A stretch of 64,000 bases of DNA from Mesotaenium endlicherianum (Eukaryota; Streptophyta; Zygnematophyceae; Zygnematales; Mesotaeniaceae), in NCBI GenBank assembly GCA_009602735.1, contig WELA01012532.1, positions 1-64,000 on the forward strand, read 5' to 3'. A program made the translations under genes and the position numbers. The notes below the pieces were generated by a model. That model was not told the origin of the DNA, did not search any database, and saw only the letters and a program-made list of their open reading frames with translations. Shown one piece after another: positions 24,522-35,442 of the stretch. Position 1 is the first letter of the stretch, and each line of letters begins with the position of its first letter.

Positions 24522-25220
24522 TGAAATGAATCGACTTACCAATAGGCGAATATCAATTAATAATCACGAGTAATTTTTATGGTATTTTCTGTTAATTGAT
24601 TAAATAGCAAAAGACAACACACTAGCAGTGAACAATACTCGCAAGTCAAATGCAAGTAAACTAGCATCAATAATGCAATGGGTAAACTCATACATAAGCA
24701 ATGCTAGGAGACAGTGCGTATGAATGGCTTCTCGCCTTGGAGCTGTACAAGAAAGTTGGCCTTGTTTTTGAATGCCGAACTCGAGAGCAATCCTAGCATA
24801 TGTACATGGAATGAGTTTACTGTTCAACGGCAAGTGCGATGGCACCGCCTACTCGGGAGTTCACCACGTTGGTAGGACCTTGGCTAATGAAATCCACAAC
24901 CATCTCCCATCATCCCGAATCGCTATCCACCTTAGGGGTGTCATCTGGCCACTCATCTAGCACACCACACTTTGATGCATAGCTAGGCAGTTCGTTGCTG
25001 CCGAGTACGGCGGCCAACTGACTGTCAAAGAATGTGTCAGCAAGCTGATCCAAGTCAACAGGCTGACCTAATTGACTTCAGCCTGCTGCTCTCGGCTGAG
25101 TCATATAACTAAGTATCAAATATCTAGCAGACTTAATATTAACTAAAGATCAGCTGGCAACACTAATTTAACTATTATTTAAATGAATATTATATATATC
25201 TAAGATACTGATTCATTACA
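24522..25220 (-). repeat. Family A LTR (5' LTR of the minus-strand A2 element)
   Basis: The 699-bp LTR runs from TGAAATGAATCGAC to GATTCATTACA. It lacks about 20 bases near 24745 that other family A LTRs have. The primer-binding site complement (GCTCCAATACTC) lies just to the left and is mutated. The right flank is a DIRS-like coding fragment. Confidence 0.85.
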
Positions 25221-25690
25221 GCATGCCCACACTTGCAATGTTGCTCTTCCTCTTAAGCCTCTTGAGCTGCTGCAAGATGTCCGCCCCTACCCCCTCGCCC
25301 TCATAAGCTCGCACTACCTTGCTTTGCGCTAGTTTGCTCACAACTTCCTGTAATTTAGCCATTAGGAGTCGAGCAGATGGCTACGCAGCTTTGAGCTCAA
25401 CCGCTTCAGCCTTGCTGAGCTCGGCCTACTTATTCTCGTACTCGCTAAGAAATTTTGCATGTTACCTAGCGAGCTCAACAGCTTCCTGGGCCATCCGATA
25501 GCCTGTGGTCGAAGTATATGATGCTATTGCGTGCGGAGACAGTGAGGTCAGCAGTTAGTTGGCTCGCTACGCTCGCCCTACCGGTTGCGTTATTCTCCTC
25601 GCCGTTGACTTGCTCGCCATCATTCCGTAAGCCGCTTGGGCCTCCCTGGCTTCCCTCTCCTCTTTCTATCATTGTTCGCAAATGAGCGCA
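25221..25690 (-). pseudogene. Coding-like fragment, possibly gag of the DIRS-like element
   Basis: The minus strand reads as a helical, charged protein: an N-terminal NDGEQVNGEENNATGR block, then MAQEAVELAR, then KLQEVVSKLAQSKVVRAYEG and LKRLKRKSNIASVGM, with several stops between blocks. I recognise no family. Its strand and position fit the 5' (gag) end of the DIRS-like element whose RT lies at 73-545, with the family A nest inserted between. That link is inference. Confidence 0.4.
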
Positions 25691-26179
25691 AATAAGCGTC
25701 TGTGTCTCTGTTAGTCGCGGATCTATGGTATTCTATCAAGCGATCTGTATGCCCAACATAGATTGTATTACTATGTCACGGCAAGCAAAAAATTACGCGC
25801 CTATGTGTAGCAACTACCTTCCTGCTGCAATGAGGCTCCTTTGCAAAGAGAAGCCCTATGAGGGTGTCGTTTGTCGATGAAATCGCGAACACGTGTGAAA
25901 TCGATGAAATTTGAACACTTGTCAAACCTCGGTTTGCGACATTTTATGTCACAAACCTTCAATTTGTTCCAATCCAAGGAGCTTGACACTTGATCGTAAA
26001 GCAGAAATATATATAAAACGTAGCATTGAACTTGCCCCATATTTGCCTCCAACTAGACATGTGAGTGGACGCTTAGACACAAATCGTATCGTTACATTTG
26101 CACTTCTAAACAAGATGTCACAATGCTGCTCTCTTCATATCTCTGCATTATATGCTTTCTGCTACACCATCAAAACAAA
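25691..26179. other. No gene seen; 3' flank of the Obg gene
   Basis: This AT-rich stretch of about 490 bp has no convincing coding sequence or repeat boundary. The part nearest 26179 is probably the 3' untranslated region of the Obg gene. The rest is likely intergenic or decayed transposon sequence. Confidence 0.5.
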
Positions 26180-27475
26180 TCAAACTTGCCATTGTGGAGC
26201 TTTAGCTCGCTGAGTGGGCAATGCCCCTCGTCCAGGATCAGTCTCTTGAGTTGGGGCTCCATTTGTGCCCTGAACTGCTTGGCGGATGACCTGCAGAACC
26301 TCAAGTATGCCTGTTCTCTCCCTGCAAGCATCAGCAGATCCTTCATCAGCTGCAGTCAATGCACAGCAAATGCTTGACGTGAGCCGCAACTCATTCCAAT
26401 AAGTCATCCTCATCAAGCAACAGACTTGACAATACTAGAGGTGAGAGCAACATTTGGATACCAGACAAGGAGCCACTCGGTTCAGAAATTTCAGTGCATA
26501 TTATCCCAATGCTGGCCCTAACTAAGGCCACAACGAAGTCTAGAGTACTTACTTGGCGCTAATACCAATGACGGCAAGCGGAGGAGTCCAGATGAGGGCA
26601 TCATTGTTGGATGTACTTGCCCCGTTCAATCTGCTGCTGCTTGACAAGCCATCAACTTCTTCTTCCAGCACTGCTAGTGCCGTACTACTGCGTGGCACAC
26701 CACTCCTTGAACCTGCTACTTCAGATATTTCTTTGCTTGACAATGAATAACCAGATTGCAACCCCTCTGGCACCTGAGCTTTTGTTTCACTCGTAGTTAT
26801 AAAATTGTCATCACCATTTATACACGCCTGCCTGGAGTCAGATCGAGAAGGGGATGGAGCAGAAGGGGCCAGGAACAAGTTGTGCAACTGTTGCCACCGC
26901 TCTGCTGCCTACACAATACGCATGCACACACACACACACACACACACCACAAAATATTTGGGGGTCATTCTTTGGTGCACAACTCAAATATCCCCAAAGC
27001 AACCCTGCCGCTTGAGGACTCTACCGCGATAGTATGAGAGAAAGCTTATACCTCAGGAAGGTCAAGTTTGTTGAGCACTACAATATGAGGCCGCTGCGTG
27101 TACTGTGGGTTGTAGTAATGCAGCTCCTGCCAGTTATGCCAAGTTGCACCCACGACACAGGCACAAACAGGGTCAACTTGGCCAGCCCACTTCAACTTCC
27201 GGCCAGCGCTGCAGGAAAGGAGGGCAAGCACAGAAGAAAGCAGCACACCTGGCGGAGCACGTGGTAGTCGTGCAGCGGATCAGGCGCTGCCGCATCCACC
27301 ACATGCACCAGTACTCGTGTGCGCCGCAGATGCCGCAAAAACATCTTCCCTAGACCCTGTGCTCCCCACCACACCTTTCAGGGCGTATGAGCTTGTGTTG
27401 CAGACTAAGGGAGGATGGTATGAAATTTGGCAATATCACTGAGCATGTATGTACACACACACGCTCACACAGACG

Positions 27476-27539
<64 letters not shown>

Positions 27540-29463
27540 CCACCCTCCCCATGTGAGCACCCTCGATAAGACCTGGGAGGTCAGCCAGCGTAGCACCCAT
27601 GGCTGCCCCGCCATCCTCGCTGTCCATGTCTCCTTCCATGCGCCCAAGATTGGGCATGAGAGTGGTAAAAGGGTAATTGGCAATCTCAGGCTTGGCGCCT
27701 GTAATGGCGGCCAGCAGCGATGATTTGCCGGCATTTGGCAGGCCCTGTGCACAGAACGCGTGTCTTAGTCCTGCAGCTTCATGCAATACGGGCACAGAAC
27801 GGTAAAAATCGCACAAAGAATGAGGAGGGTACACACGCACCACAAGGCCCACGTCCGCAACTACACGCAAAGTCAGCTCCAAGCTGACCTCCTCCCCCCC
27901 GGTCCCCTTGGTCAAAGCCTGCACAACCTCACTCCAGCCAGCCAGAGGAGGCATGAGGATACCCAGCCGCAGAGGCAGCCGCAATGGCAAGCTGAAAGGA
28001 GTCGACGGCAGCACCAACCTTATCCTGAGGGTCCACCATGATGGTGGCCCCCTCTGGAGCTTTCACAGGCCGCAGGTGGCCTTGGTTGCTCTGTGGAACC
28101 TGCAGCATGCTGATCTGCTCATCGCGACACACCCCAGCCACCAGTAAGGAAGAAGCCCCACTATCGTCACCAATTGTTGCGGGCATGCTCGCTGCAACAA
28201 CCAATCTGATTACGCACACTTGCGCTGACTTGACCAGTCCCTGAGAAACTGATGTATTGAAGTTGCTGCCACATATGGCCAAAGAGGCAGAGTAAGAGTG
28301 AAAAGGACACACCCCCCCTCGGCCCCCACGAGCAACGAGGACCTCGTCGCCGGGCCTCACCAGGTCCGCCAGCAACTTGCCCCCGCGCTTCTTCTTCACC
28401 ACTGTGCCTGCACCCCGTCCTCCCCCCCGCGATCGCAACTCTTAGCATCTGCCGCAATGGTGCCCCTCATTTTTCTTCGCTGCTGGGCATTCAACAGCAC
28501 AAGAAGTCCTGGTACGTTCAGACCAAACGCACGTACCAACAGGAACTGGAATGCGCAGAGGAGCAGCGGGCATGCCATCGCGGGCGGCCCTGGAGAGGCC
28601 CTCCTGCGCGTCCGCATTGCCCCCCCGGTGCGCCGTATGCCTGCGCTGGGCGTGCAGAGCCACCAGAGTGTCCACATTCTCATCTGCCACCAGATACACG
28701 TCGCCCCCATGACCGCCTATGGGCAGCAGCACGTTTCCATCTGGCCCCCTCTTCAGACCTCTGCGCCCGTACTTCTTCTCTTTCTCCTTCTCCTTGTCCT
28801 TCTTCCGTTTCTCCGCAAGTTCCTTGCCTGCTTTGCCAGGGGCCTTGCCAGGGGTAGAGGGGCGGGACATTTTGAGAACAGCACCGTTGCCACCATCGCC
28901 AGCGCGCACAGTAATGAGAACCTGGTCAAAGTACTTATGAGGCTCCCTCTCAACTTGCGTCGGCGTCCCGTCTCTAAAATTTACATTCACATCCGAAGTG
29001 CTCCCTTGCTGAGCGACACTGCACCTTGTACCTGTTTTCCGCTCTAGTCCCTCCTGCATGAAATAAGCAGCACAGTTATAATGCTTAGAAATGACCAAAC
29101 ACCCGCATGCTGAAGGTATGCCAAGGAGAAAGCGAGCGATAGATAAACTAGTAGAGTTACTTCAAGTGGTTAGGTACATACTGCATCAAGCTGTCTCAAA
29201 CGTGTCCTTGTGCAGATAATATGCCATCCTTCGTTGTTCGTTGTGATGAAGGCATTCGCTGTGCTAACGCTCAAAGTAGCACCAGTTTTGGAGCCACCTT
29301 TACTCGTCTGGCAACAAGTTATGTGCGTAGTTTTCCTGCCTCGGAAGTTGCCAGTGTGAATTCCAGTGGTTATGTTGCACTTCAACCTACATGATAAGCC
29401 CGTTGTGGCCCCGACCATGATTGATTTCTTTTGAATACCAGCTTGAGCAGGCGCAAATAGCAT
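26180..29463 (-). CDS. Obg-family GTPase, plant OBGM/ObgL-like (10 exons)
   Basis: Minus-strand exons are 29463-29182, 29053-28537, 28407-28313, 28240-28019, 27918-27841, 27744-27544, 27356-27249, 27126-27052, 26908-26553 and 26321-26180. All phases close, giving 691 residues. The N-terminal 90 or so residues are R/S/T-rich and poor in acids, like an organelle targeting peptide. Next comes the glycine-rich Obg domain ([32 protein letters not shown]) with a lysine-rich insert. The GTPase domain has GLPNAGKS (G1), YPFTT (G2), [11 protein letters not shown] (G3), NKLDLPE (G4) and ISAK (G5). Obg proteins bind the large ribosomal subunit and act in its maturation; plant forms of this type are organellar. 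Exon 4 (74 residues) replaces the usual end of the Obg fold and is the least certain exon. The start ATG at 29463 is the simplest choice; another ATG at 29778 could belong to an upstream exon. Confidence 0.85.
26926..26947. repeat. (CA)n microsatellite in an Obg intron
   Basis: A run of about eleven CA units lies in the intron between exons 8 and 9 of the Obg gene, 18 bases upstream of the acceptor (GTGTAG ending at 26909). Confidence 0.9.
27481..27536. repeat. (GA)n microsatellite in an Obg intron
   Basis: About 28 GA units lie just inside the donor of intron 6 (exon 6 ends at 27544, donor GTGGGT). On the gene strand this is a CT-rich tract adjacent to the 5' splice site. Confidence 0.95.
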
Positions 29464-29879
29464 AGAGCTGAAGCAGGAAGTCTAGCAAAGACTAGGACAG
29501 ACGTTTGTTATGACGAGTTGCAAATGGCTTCTCATGCGCGTCGCTTGAGTGCGCAGTAAAATATCATATCCACGTATTGAACGGCACACGTACAGCGTGC
29601 TCGCCTCCGCGCCCCTGTGAATTGCTGTGAGTAGAGAGAGCTGAAACTGTCGGAGTGAATAGCTGCACCCCGCTAAGACAATTAACCATCGCAACATCCT
29701 CGCGGGGTGTGCAGATAACTTACTCTCTAGCAGGACGTAGAAAGTTCCGGTCAGTGAGGCAGTTGTTATGAGTGCCATCGTCTCATACCTGACTGGAAAG
29801 TAAACGAGGGACGAGAAGATTCAGTTTTTTTCGGAAAACCGCTTCTCATGTCAGTGTAAGCTGGCTAAGGTAGTAGGAA
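29464..29879. promoter_or_regulatory. Divergent intergenic region between Obg and RRP15
   Basis: The start codons of the Obg gene (29463, minus) and the RRP15-like gene (29880, plus) are 416 bp apart. The region must hold both 5' untranslated regions and a shared or back-to-back promoter. A minus-strand ATG at 29778 followed by a good donor (GAGAGTAAGTT) suggests an upstream Obg exon, but no acceptor found so far keeps it in frame. I see no clear TATA box. Confidence 0.55.
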
Positions 29880-31594
29880 ATGGTTGAACGGAAATTAAGA
29901 GCTGGCCCAAAGCATACCGGCCTCGTCTCGTCAAAGAAACGAGTTTCTAAGCCTGCATCGCTGCGTGCTGCTGATCTCAGTAGATTTGAGGAGGATGCTG
30001 GTGATTACCATTCATCTGGTGATGAAGAAGCTTCGGGTTCAGGGACGAAGCTTCGAATTAATGAAAAGGCCTATTTGAATGATGCAAGTGGCACTACTGC
30101 TATTCCAGGAAGAGAAGAAGACGCGCGGGAAGGGGAACTAGAAGAGGAAGAGGCTGCTCAGGATGCTGACGCTGAGGACAGCGTTGGCAGCAGTGATGAG
30201 GAGAGTAGTGGAGGAGAAGGCACTGCAAGTCGGCCAGGCAACCCTGCCTTCTCCAGAGCTTTTACCAAGATTATGCAAGGGCGAATAACAGACGATGCAC
30301 CGGTACATTTGCGAACTGGTTACCATCGGCAGCCCTCTTTCGCTTAAAGTTGTTGATCTCTGCTTGAAGTTTGAAGTTTGAAGAACTTTGTTGGCATGTG
30401 AGCATGGCTGAGCATACTACCATTTGGAGTGGCTGACTAGCAGGGGCCCATATTAGCTGCAAGGAAGCAGCTTCTTGCGCGCAAGCTTGAGAAGGAGGAG
30501 GAAGAGGAGCATTTTGCAAAACGCGCGGCAAAGAAAGAGCGTCTCCAAGTACAGCTTCCTTCACCTGCCCAATTTTGTGCAGGTGGCACTTTGGCATGCT
30601 ACATACACGGCAAAAGCTGTTGTACAAAATGAGTGGTTGCGGTCTACAACCACACCTCAGTAGTGAAGTTGGCCGCTGGATCCTGCTGGACTACTGCGCC
30701 CCTTATTGCTCTCAGGCATGTGCACGTCCATGCAGGCTTGCTAGGAACATCTCTTGTGACCACGGTGACGGTTGCCAGGCAGCTCTTACGAACTTGTTGA
30801 CACCACGTACGTAGCCTTTGCATGAGTTCTATTTGCGTATAAGCCAGGTGCCTGCTGGTAGCAGGAAGGTGAACTGTAGTGCATGTTGCCAGCTCAGTCC
30901 TCATCTTCAGACTGCTTGCCCTGCAACCTGCATCCGCCCTGCCAGGCCCAGCTCAGAGGTCCCTGCGCGAAGTAAAGGGGGGGGCTATCACTTGAGCAGA
31001 AGACCAACCCCCGTCCAGGAACATGCTCATCAGATTGACATGAGGCCCTGAATCTGCCAGTGTTACTCGTGCATGACATGTGGCAGGCACGGGAGGTGGG
31101 ACACAGGGGCGTGCCCAAGCACTCCGATCCTGCGGAGCGTTTGCTTCTCAAGGTGGCCACCAAAGGAGGTGTGTGTGTGCACGTACCCCTTGCTCTTGTC
31201 CCTCCAAGGAGCAGTCGACATGCAAGTGGCGCTGCTGCTATCCTGTGTGCTGGACACATCAGATGCCGCATGTGTGACAGAGAGTGAACCCCCCTTGGCT
31301 GCTGACACGGTTCATGCTTATGTGTTGTGATCCTGTGGGCTGCTCTGAGCTCCAGTGGTGCGCCTCTTCAATGCAGTGAGTGCCTCCCAAATATTTTGGC
31401 CCCTTTCTCTTCTTCTCTGTCGTGCTCTTTGGTTCAATGTGGGACACTCTATACATCAAGCTGTTTCTGCTGAAGTCCAGCAAAGCTTCTGGATGAGGGG
31501 GATGTGCAGGTAAGCAAAGCACAGAAGGTCAACAGTGAGGCTCTGCGTAGCGGCAGCCGTCCATCCGTATCTCGCAACCGCTCCGCCAAAGGTG

Positions 31595-31638
<44 letters not shown>

Positions 31639-32030
31639 NNNNNNNNNNNNNNNNNNNNNNNNNNNNNNNNNNNNNNNNNNNNNNNNNNNNNNNNNNNNNN
31701 NNNNNNNNNNNNNNNNNNNNNNNNNNNNNNNNNNNNNNNNNNNNNNNNNNNNNNNNNNNNNNNNNNNNNNNNNNNNNNNNNNNNNNNNNNNNNNNNNNNN
31801 NNNNNNNNNNNNNNNNNNNNNNNNNNNNNNNNNNNNNNNNNNNNNNNNNNNNNNNNNNNNNNNNNNNNNNNNNNNNNNNNNNNNNNNNNNNNNNNNNNNN
31901 NNNNNNNNNNNNNNNNNNNNNNNNNNNNNNNNNNNNNNNNNNNNNNNNNNNNNNNNNNNNNNNNNNNNNNNNNNNNNNNNNNNNNNNNNNNNNNNNNNNN
32001 NNNNNNNNNNNNNNNNNNNNNNNNNNNNNN

Positions 32031-32101
<71 letters not shown>

Positions 32102-32973
32102 GCCCCCTCCCCCCTCTCCCTTCCTTCCCTCTCCCTCTCCCTCCCTCCCTTCCTCCATGTGTGTGTCTGTGTGTATTATGTGCTCATGGGGGGGCGTGGC
32201 TCTCTTGGCTCTTCTCATCATTCAAAGAAGGGGGAGGGGGGTATGGTCTTGGAATGTGGCGAACAGATGCAGCGAGTATGAGCAGGGCTGCATTTTTAAG
32301 TGAGCTCAGAGGCGCTGCTGCTGTCACTGCCAACAGGCAGCAGCCACAGCAGGAGCAGCAGCAGCCACTGCAATCGGTACGTTGGTGGGAGCCCCCCTCC
32401 ATCAGTGACAGCACACCAGCATTTAGCTGCTGCTGCTTTGACTCTCAAACTTTTTGCCTGGGGAAGCCTGTGTAAGAAACTCCTTTTACATCCTGTGATG
32501 CGGCCATGCCAGGATGCCCTCCCCTATTACGTTTAGATAGCCTCTTCAAGTGGCATGGTGTGAAGAAGGATGAAGGGGGGGAAGCTGTGGTGACACATGT
32601 ACGAGTACACGAGTGCTTGGCAGGAAGGAGCGAAGGGCGATGGTGGGTGGGCTGTATTGCAACCTGACTTCATGCACGGGCCCTCTAAAGCTAGCACCTG
32701 GGACCACCCCCAGGTGTGTTCAAGTCCCTTCCCCCCTTAGAACATGATGTATGTGAGGGCCAGGACTCAGAGGTTCTGACCATATCTGGAGACCATCGGT
32801 GCTGGTACTGTTTTACACATCTTGGTCAGATACCTGACCTCTACTGTACGGATATCCATACGAGATTTACAGCCATTTTTAACTTGTTCAGACGAAGCTT
32901 CTCTCTGCAGGATGAGGAGGAGAATGAAGATGCCATGGCCCTTGGTGGTGGCAGTAGCTCGGACGATTCCTAG
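29880..32973 (+). CDS. RRP15-like ribosome biogenesis protein (7 exons)
   Basis: Exons are 29880-30302, 30444-30548, 31087-31168, 31356-31375, 31510-31591, 32273-32376 and 32911-32973. The phases close to give 292 residues. Exon 1 is acidic and low in complexity and ends with NPAFSRAFTKIM. Exon 2 starts GPILAARKQLLARKLEKEEE. Exons 3 to 5 join to a VATKG-VVRLFNA-VSKAQK block, the hallmark of the Rrp15 family. Exon 6 gives SRAAFLSELRGAAA and a glutamine-rich tail. Rrp15 is a nucleolar factor for processing of large-subunit rRNA precursors. Exon 4 is only 20 nt. An assembly gap (31639-32030) lies inside the intron after exon 5, so an extra exon there cannot be ruled out. The gene is divergent from an Obg GTPase, another ribosome-assembly factor. 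Confidence 0.85.
31595..32098. repeat. (CT)n tract containing a 392-base assembly gap
   Basis: CT repeats occupy 31596-31638 and 32031-32098, and 31639-32030 is all N. The tract lies in intron 5 of the RRP15-like gene, starting a few bases after the donor GTGCCT. The true length is unknown. Confidence 0.95.
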
Positions 32974-33952
32974 TTCCCCAGTTTCTGCCCTTGCTGTAAG
33001 CAATTGGTTTTTGACATCTCCGACAATACTCTATACAGCTGTTATTACGCAAGACCTCCTGCTAGCACTATAGCAAAATGTGTGCAGAAGCAAACTGAAT
33101 TCAGTCTCTCACATTTCTCCGCGCGTTTCTCTCCTTCCAGTCAAGAGTATCTACTGGTCTACTGGTCTGCAGGCTTTCAGGCCTGGTCGGTGACAAGCAG
33201 TGCAGGTTTTTTTTGTTGAGATTGTTCTATTGTAAATTTGACCTAGTTGACAATCATACTAGAAGGGCCTCCTTTAAGTCGACTGTCTAAGGAGCTTCAC
33301 TCACTCACGACCAGGAGCACGGGCATCAGGCATGTCAGTCAGTAGACTGTCTGCCCCTCAATCAACCTCCACTGTGAGGTCTCCCATGTGTAATCGGCAG
33401 CAGCTGCTCTGACAGTAGCGGCAGTTCATACACGCAATAACAGGCTCACACTGGTATAAAAGTTGAAACTTGTTTGGAATGCACTTATTTTTGCCTGCCA
33501 AACTATCTCGGCAGAAATTGCTGCTCGAAAATCTTTAGCACCCATTGAAATAATTCTTGTCTTCAAGAGAGCACAATGAATTACCTCCTCTTTGTAGGGA
33601 ATCTACTGCAACCTGTCTGCCTGTCAGAAAAGCCTTATGAGCAAGCTTTGTGACCTTCGCATGTTAATGCAAGAGACCCCAGTCAAGAATCAAACCAGAC
33701 CAGCTCTGCTACCAAACATATAATGAACCAGAACGGAGAGGCCTCCTTTGTGCCTAGTCCCAAACCGCTTCATGACATACATCAGACACTTGCCAATGGC
33801 AAGCTTACCAACAACTAGCTGCCTAGAAGAATCTACAAGATTGTCCCTCAGCGAGCAGACAGACACGAGTACATACAACTAAGTACTTCAGTTATCGAAC
33901 ACTAGTTGCGAAGCAAGTCATTTGCCTGTTACATTCGAAGACTGCTCCAGTG
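32974..33952. other. Intergenic region between the tail-to-tail RRP15 and BES1/BZR1 genes
   Basis: About 980 bp separate the stop codons of two convergent genes. No coding sequence, repeat or RNA gene was recognised. It should hold both 3' untranslated regions. Confidence 0.6.
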
Positions 33953-35442
33953 TCACATCAATCGACTTCCAGTAGTACCTAATGTGAGCTCAAGGTTAGC
34001 TGCACTGACTTCAGGGGCAGGCTTCAGGCGGCGTTCAATTGTCCAGCTCGTTGCTATGAGAGCCGGTTTTGTGGAGCCCCCCCCCATCTCAGCTCCAACT
34101 GTCTCAGACAGCAACGCCATAGCTGGACCATCTTGCTGCTGCTGTTGCTGGTGTTGCTGTTGCTGTTGCTGCCAATCATTCCCAATCCTAAGCCCGTGCC
34201 CTCCAGCAGCCATGTGTAGCGTTCTTACATCCATAGCTGAGTCTGTACCTGCCAGATGCCTCATCCCTCCCAAGTCCTGATGGGGCCACCCAAACGCGTG
34301 CGGTATGCTGCTTGTACCCTGGAGGAGAGAGGTAAAGCCTGTGCCCACTGATTGTTCCACTCTGCTTTCTGCTGTGAAGTCACGAGCTTGGTGGCGGTAT
34401 AATGCTGAATCCGGAAGTAATGCTCGCAGAGGGTTCTTCATAGATAGCAGAGGTGCTCCATTTGCCCATGCTGGCGGGGCTGCTGCTGCCACTGGCACCG
34501 TTGGCAGCACACTTAACCCACTGTCCTGCCCTGACTCCCACTCGGACTTGATACTCCTGTTGTTAATATTACTTGGTTGTCCAGAAGGAGTATCAGCACC
34601 ACACAGACCTAAGTATGAGAGCGGCCTCCCAGCACTATTACTACCTGCCAGGGATATGCTGCTGTTGTCACCTAGGCCAGACGACGATGTCAAGCCTTTG
34701 AGCCATGGAATGAGGGATGCGTTTTCTGGAACTGCTGCCGAGTAACCGGCGACACCTGCATCAGCACCCTTGCCCTCCTGACTCGCCTTTTCTGTGCCGC
34801 TCGGTTTAGTTCCCTGCAGATATTGCAACGAAGAACCACGTAGGCCTCAGTCACTCTCAATCCTTTGAAAACCCTTCCATTTCCATTCAATTGACCTCGC
34901 ATGCACAGCGTGCTGATGGGCGAGTCAATAACCTCCTAGTCGGGCGCATCAGTGAACTCAAACATACAAAACAACCAGACGCGAGCACAGAACACTGATG
35001 GGCCCCTTTTAGAGATTGCTAGTTGTCCACTTGGGCGTTTCTGCAAACACTATCACATGAAACATCAGATGTTCAAAAAAAGAACACTTGCCTTTCGGTA
35101 TGTCGTGCCATCTTCTTCTACAGCCCAACCAGCCTCCGAGCATAGAGCCTTAAGCACTTCGTTGTTGTCGCAATGCTTTGGAAGCTTGTAGTTTCCGTAC
35201 GCCCTAAGTCCTGCAAAAATTTTTGCTGCAATTGCACGCCGCCTCCTTTCCCTGCGTTTATTATTTTCCCTTTCTTTCCACGTAGGCAATCGCTGGCCAG
35301 TCGAACCCTTGCCTTTATCTGTCGCAGCAGTCGGAGCCTCCTTATTCCCCTCAATCTCACAAGTTCCGCCCCTTCCACCTGGTCCTAAAGTTTCCTCTGT
35401 TTCACTGCTTGCACCATCTTCTACTCTATCTTCTAGCATCAT
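33953..35442 (-). CDS. BES1/BZR1-family transcription factor (2 exons)
   Basis: Exon 1 is 35442-35092 and exon 2 is 34813-33953, giving 403 residues. Exon 1 ends in the diagnostic BZR1-type DNA-binding domain at residues ~53-117: [20 protein letters not shown] followed by [36 protein letters not shown] and TTYRK. In land plants these proteins are brassinosteroid-responsive regulators that bind E-box or BRRE sites. Exon 2 is S/P/G-rich, with a glutamine tract ([13 protein letters not shown]), and ends with [13 protein letters not shown], matching the C-terminal LELTLG motif of BZR1. The intron sits at the family's conserved position after TTYRK and has a GC donor (AAAG|GCAAGT) and a CTGCAG acceptor. 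The start is the first in-frame ATG (35442) after an upstream stop. Confidence 0.9.

Noticed and set aside
551-25220. Treating 551-4891 and 23786-25220 as the two ends of one family A element
   Set aside because: The strand and order fit, but the flanks do not share a clean duplication. The 3' part is A1-like and the gag is A2-like, so I left them separate.
28298-29047. A 249-codon plus-strand frame opposite the Obg exons
   Set aside because: It is the antisense shadow of a GC-rich coding exon. The minus strand has the Obg domain and consistent splice sites.
29725-29778. Upstream Obg exon starting MALITTASLTGTFYVLL
   Set aside because: It has an ATG and a good donor, but no acceptor near 29465-29500 keeps the frame, so it was left out of the CDS model.
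31504-32475. Long plus- and minus-strand frames across 31504-32475
   Set aside because: They consist of translated CT repeats and the N gap. Only the short ends correspond to RRP15-like exons.
34305-34745. A 146-codon plus-strand frame
   Set aside because: It is the antisense of exon 2 of the BES1/BZR1 gene.
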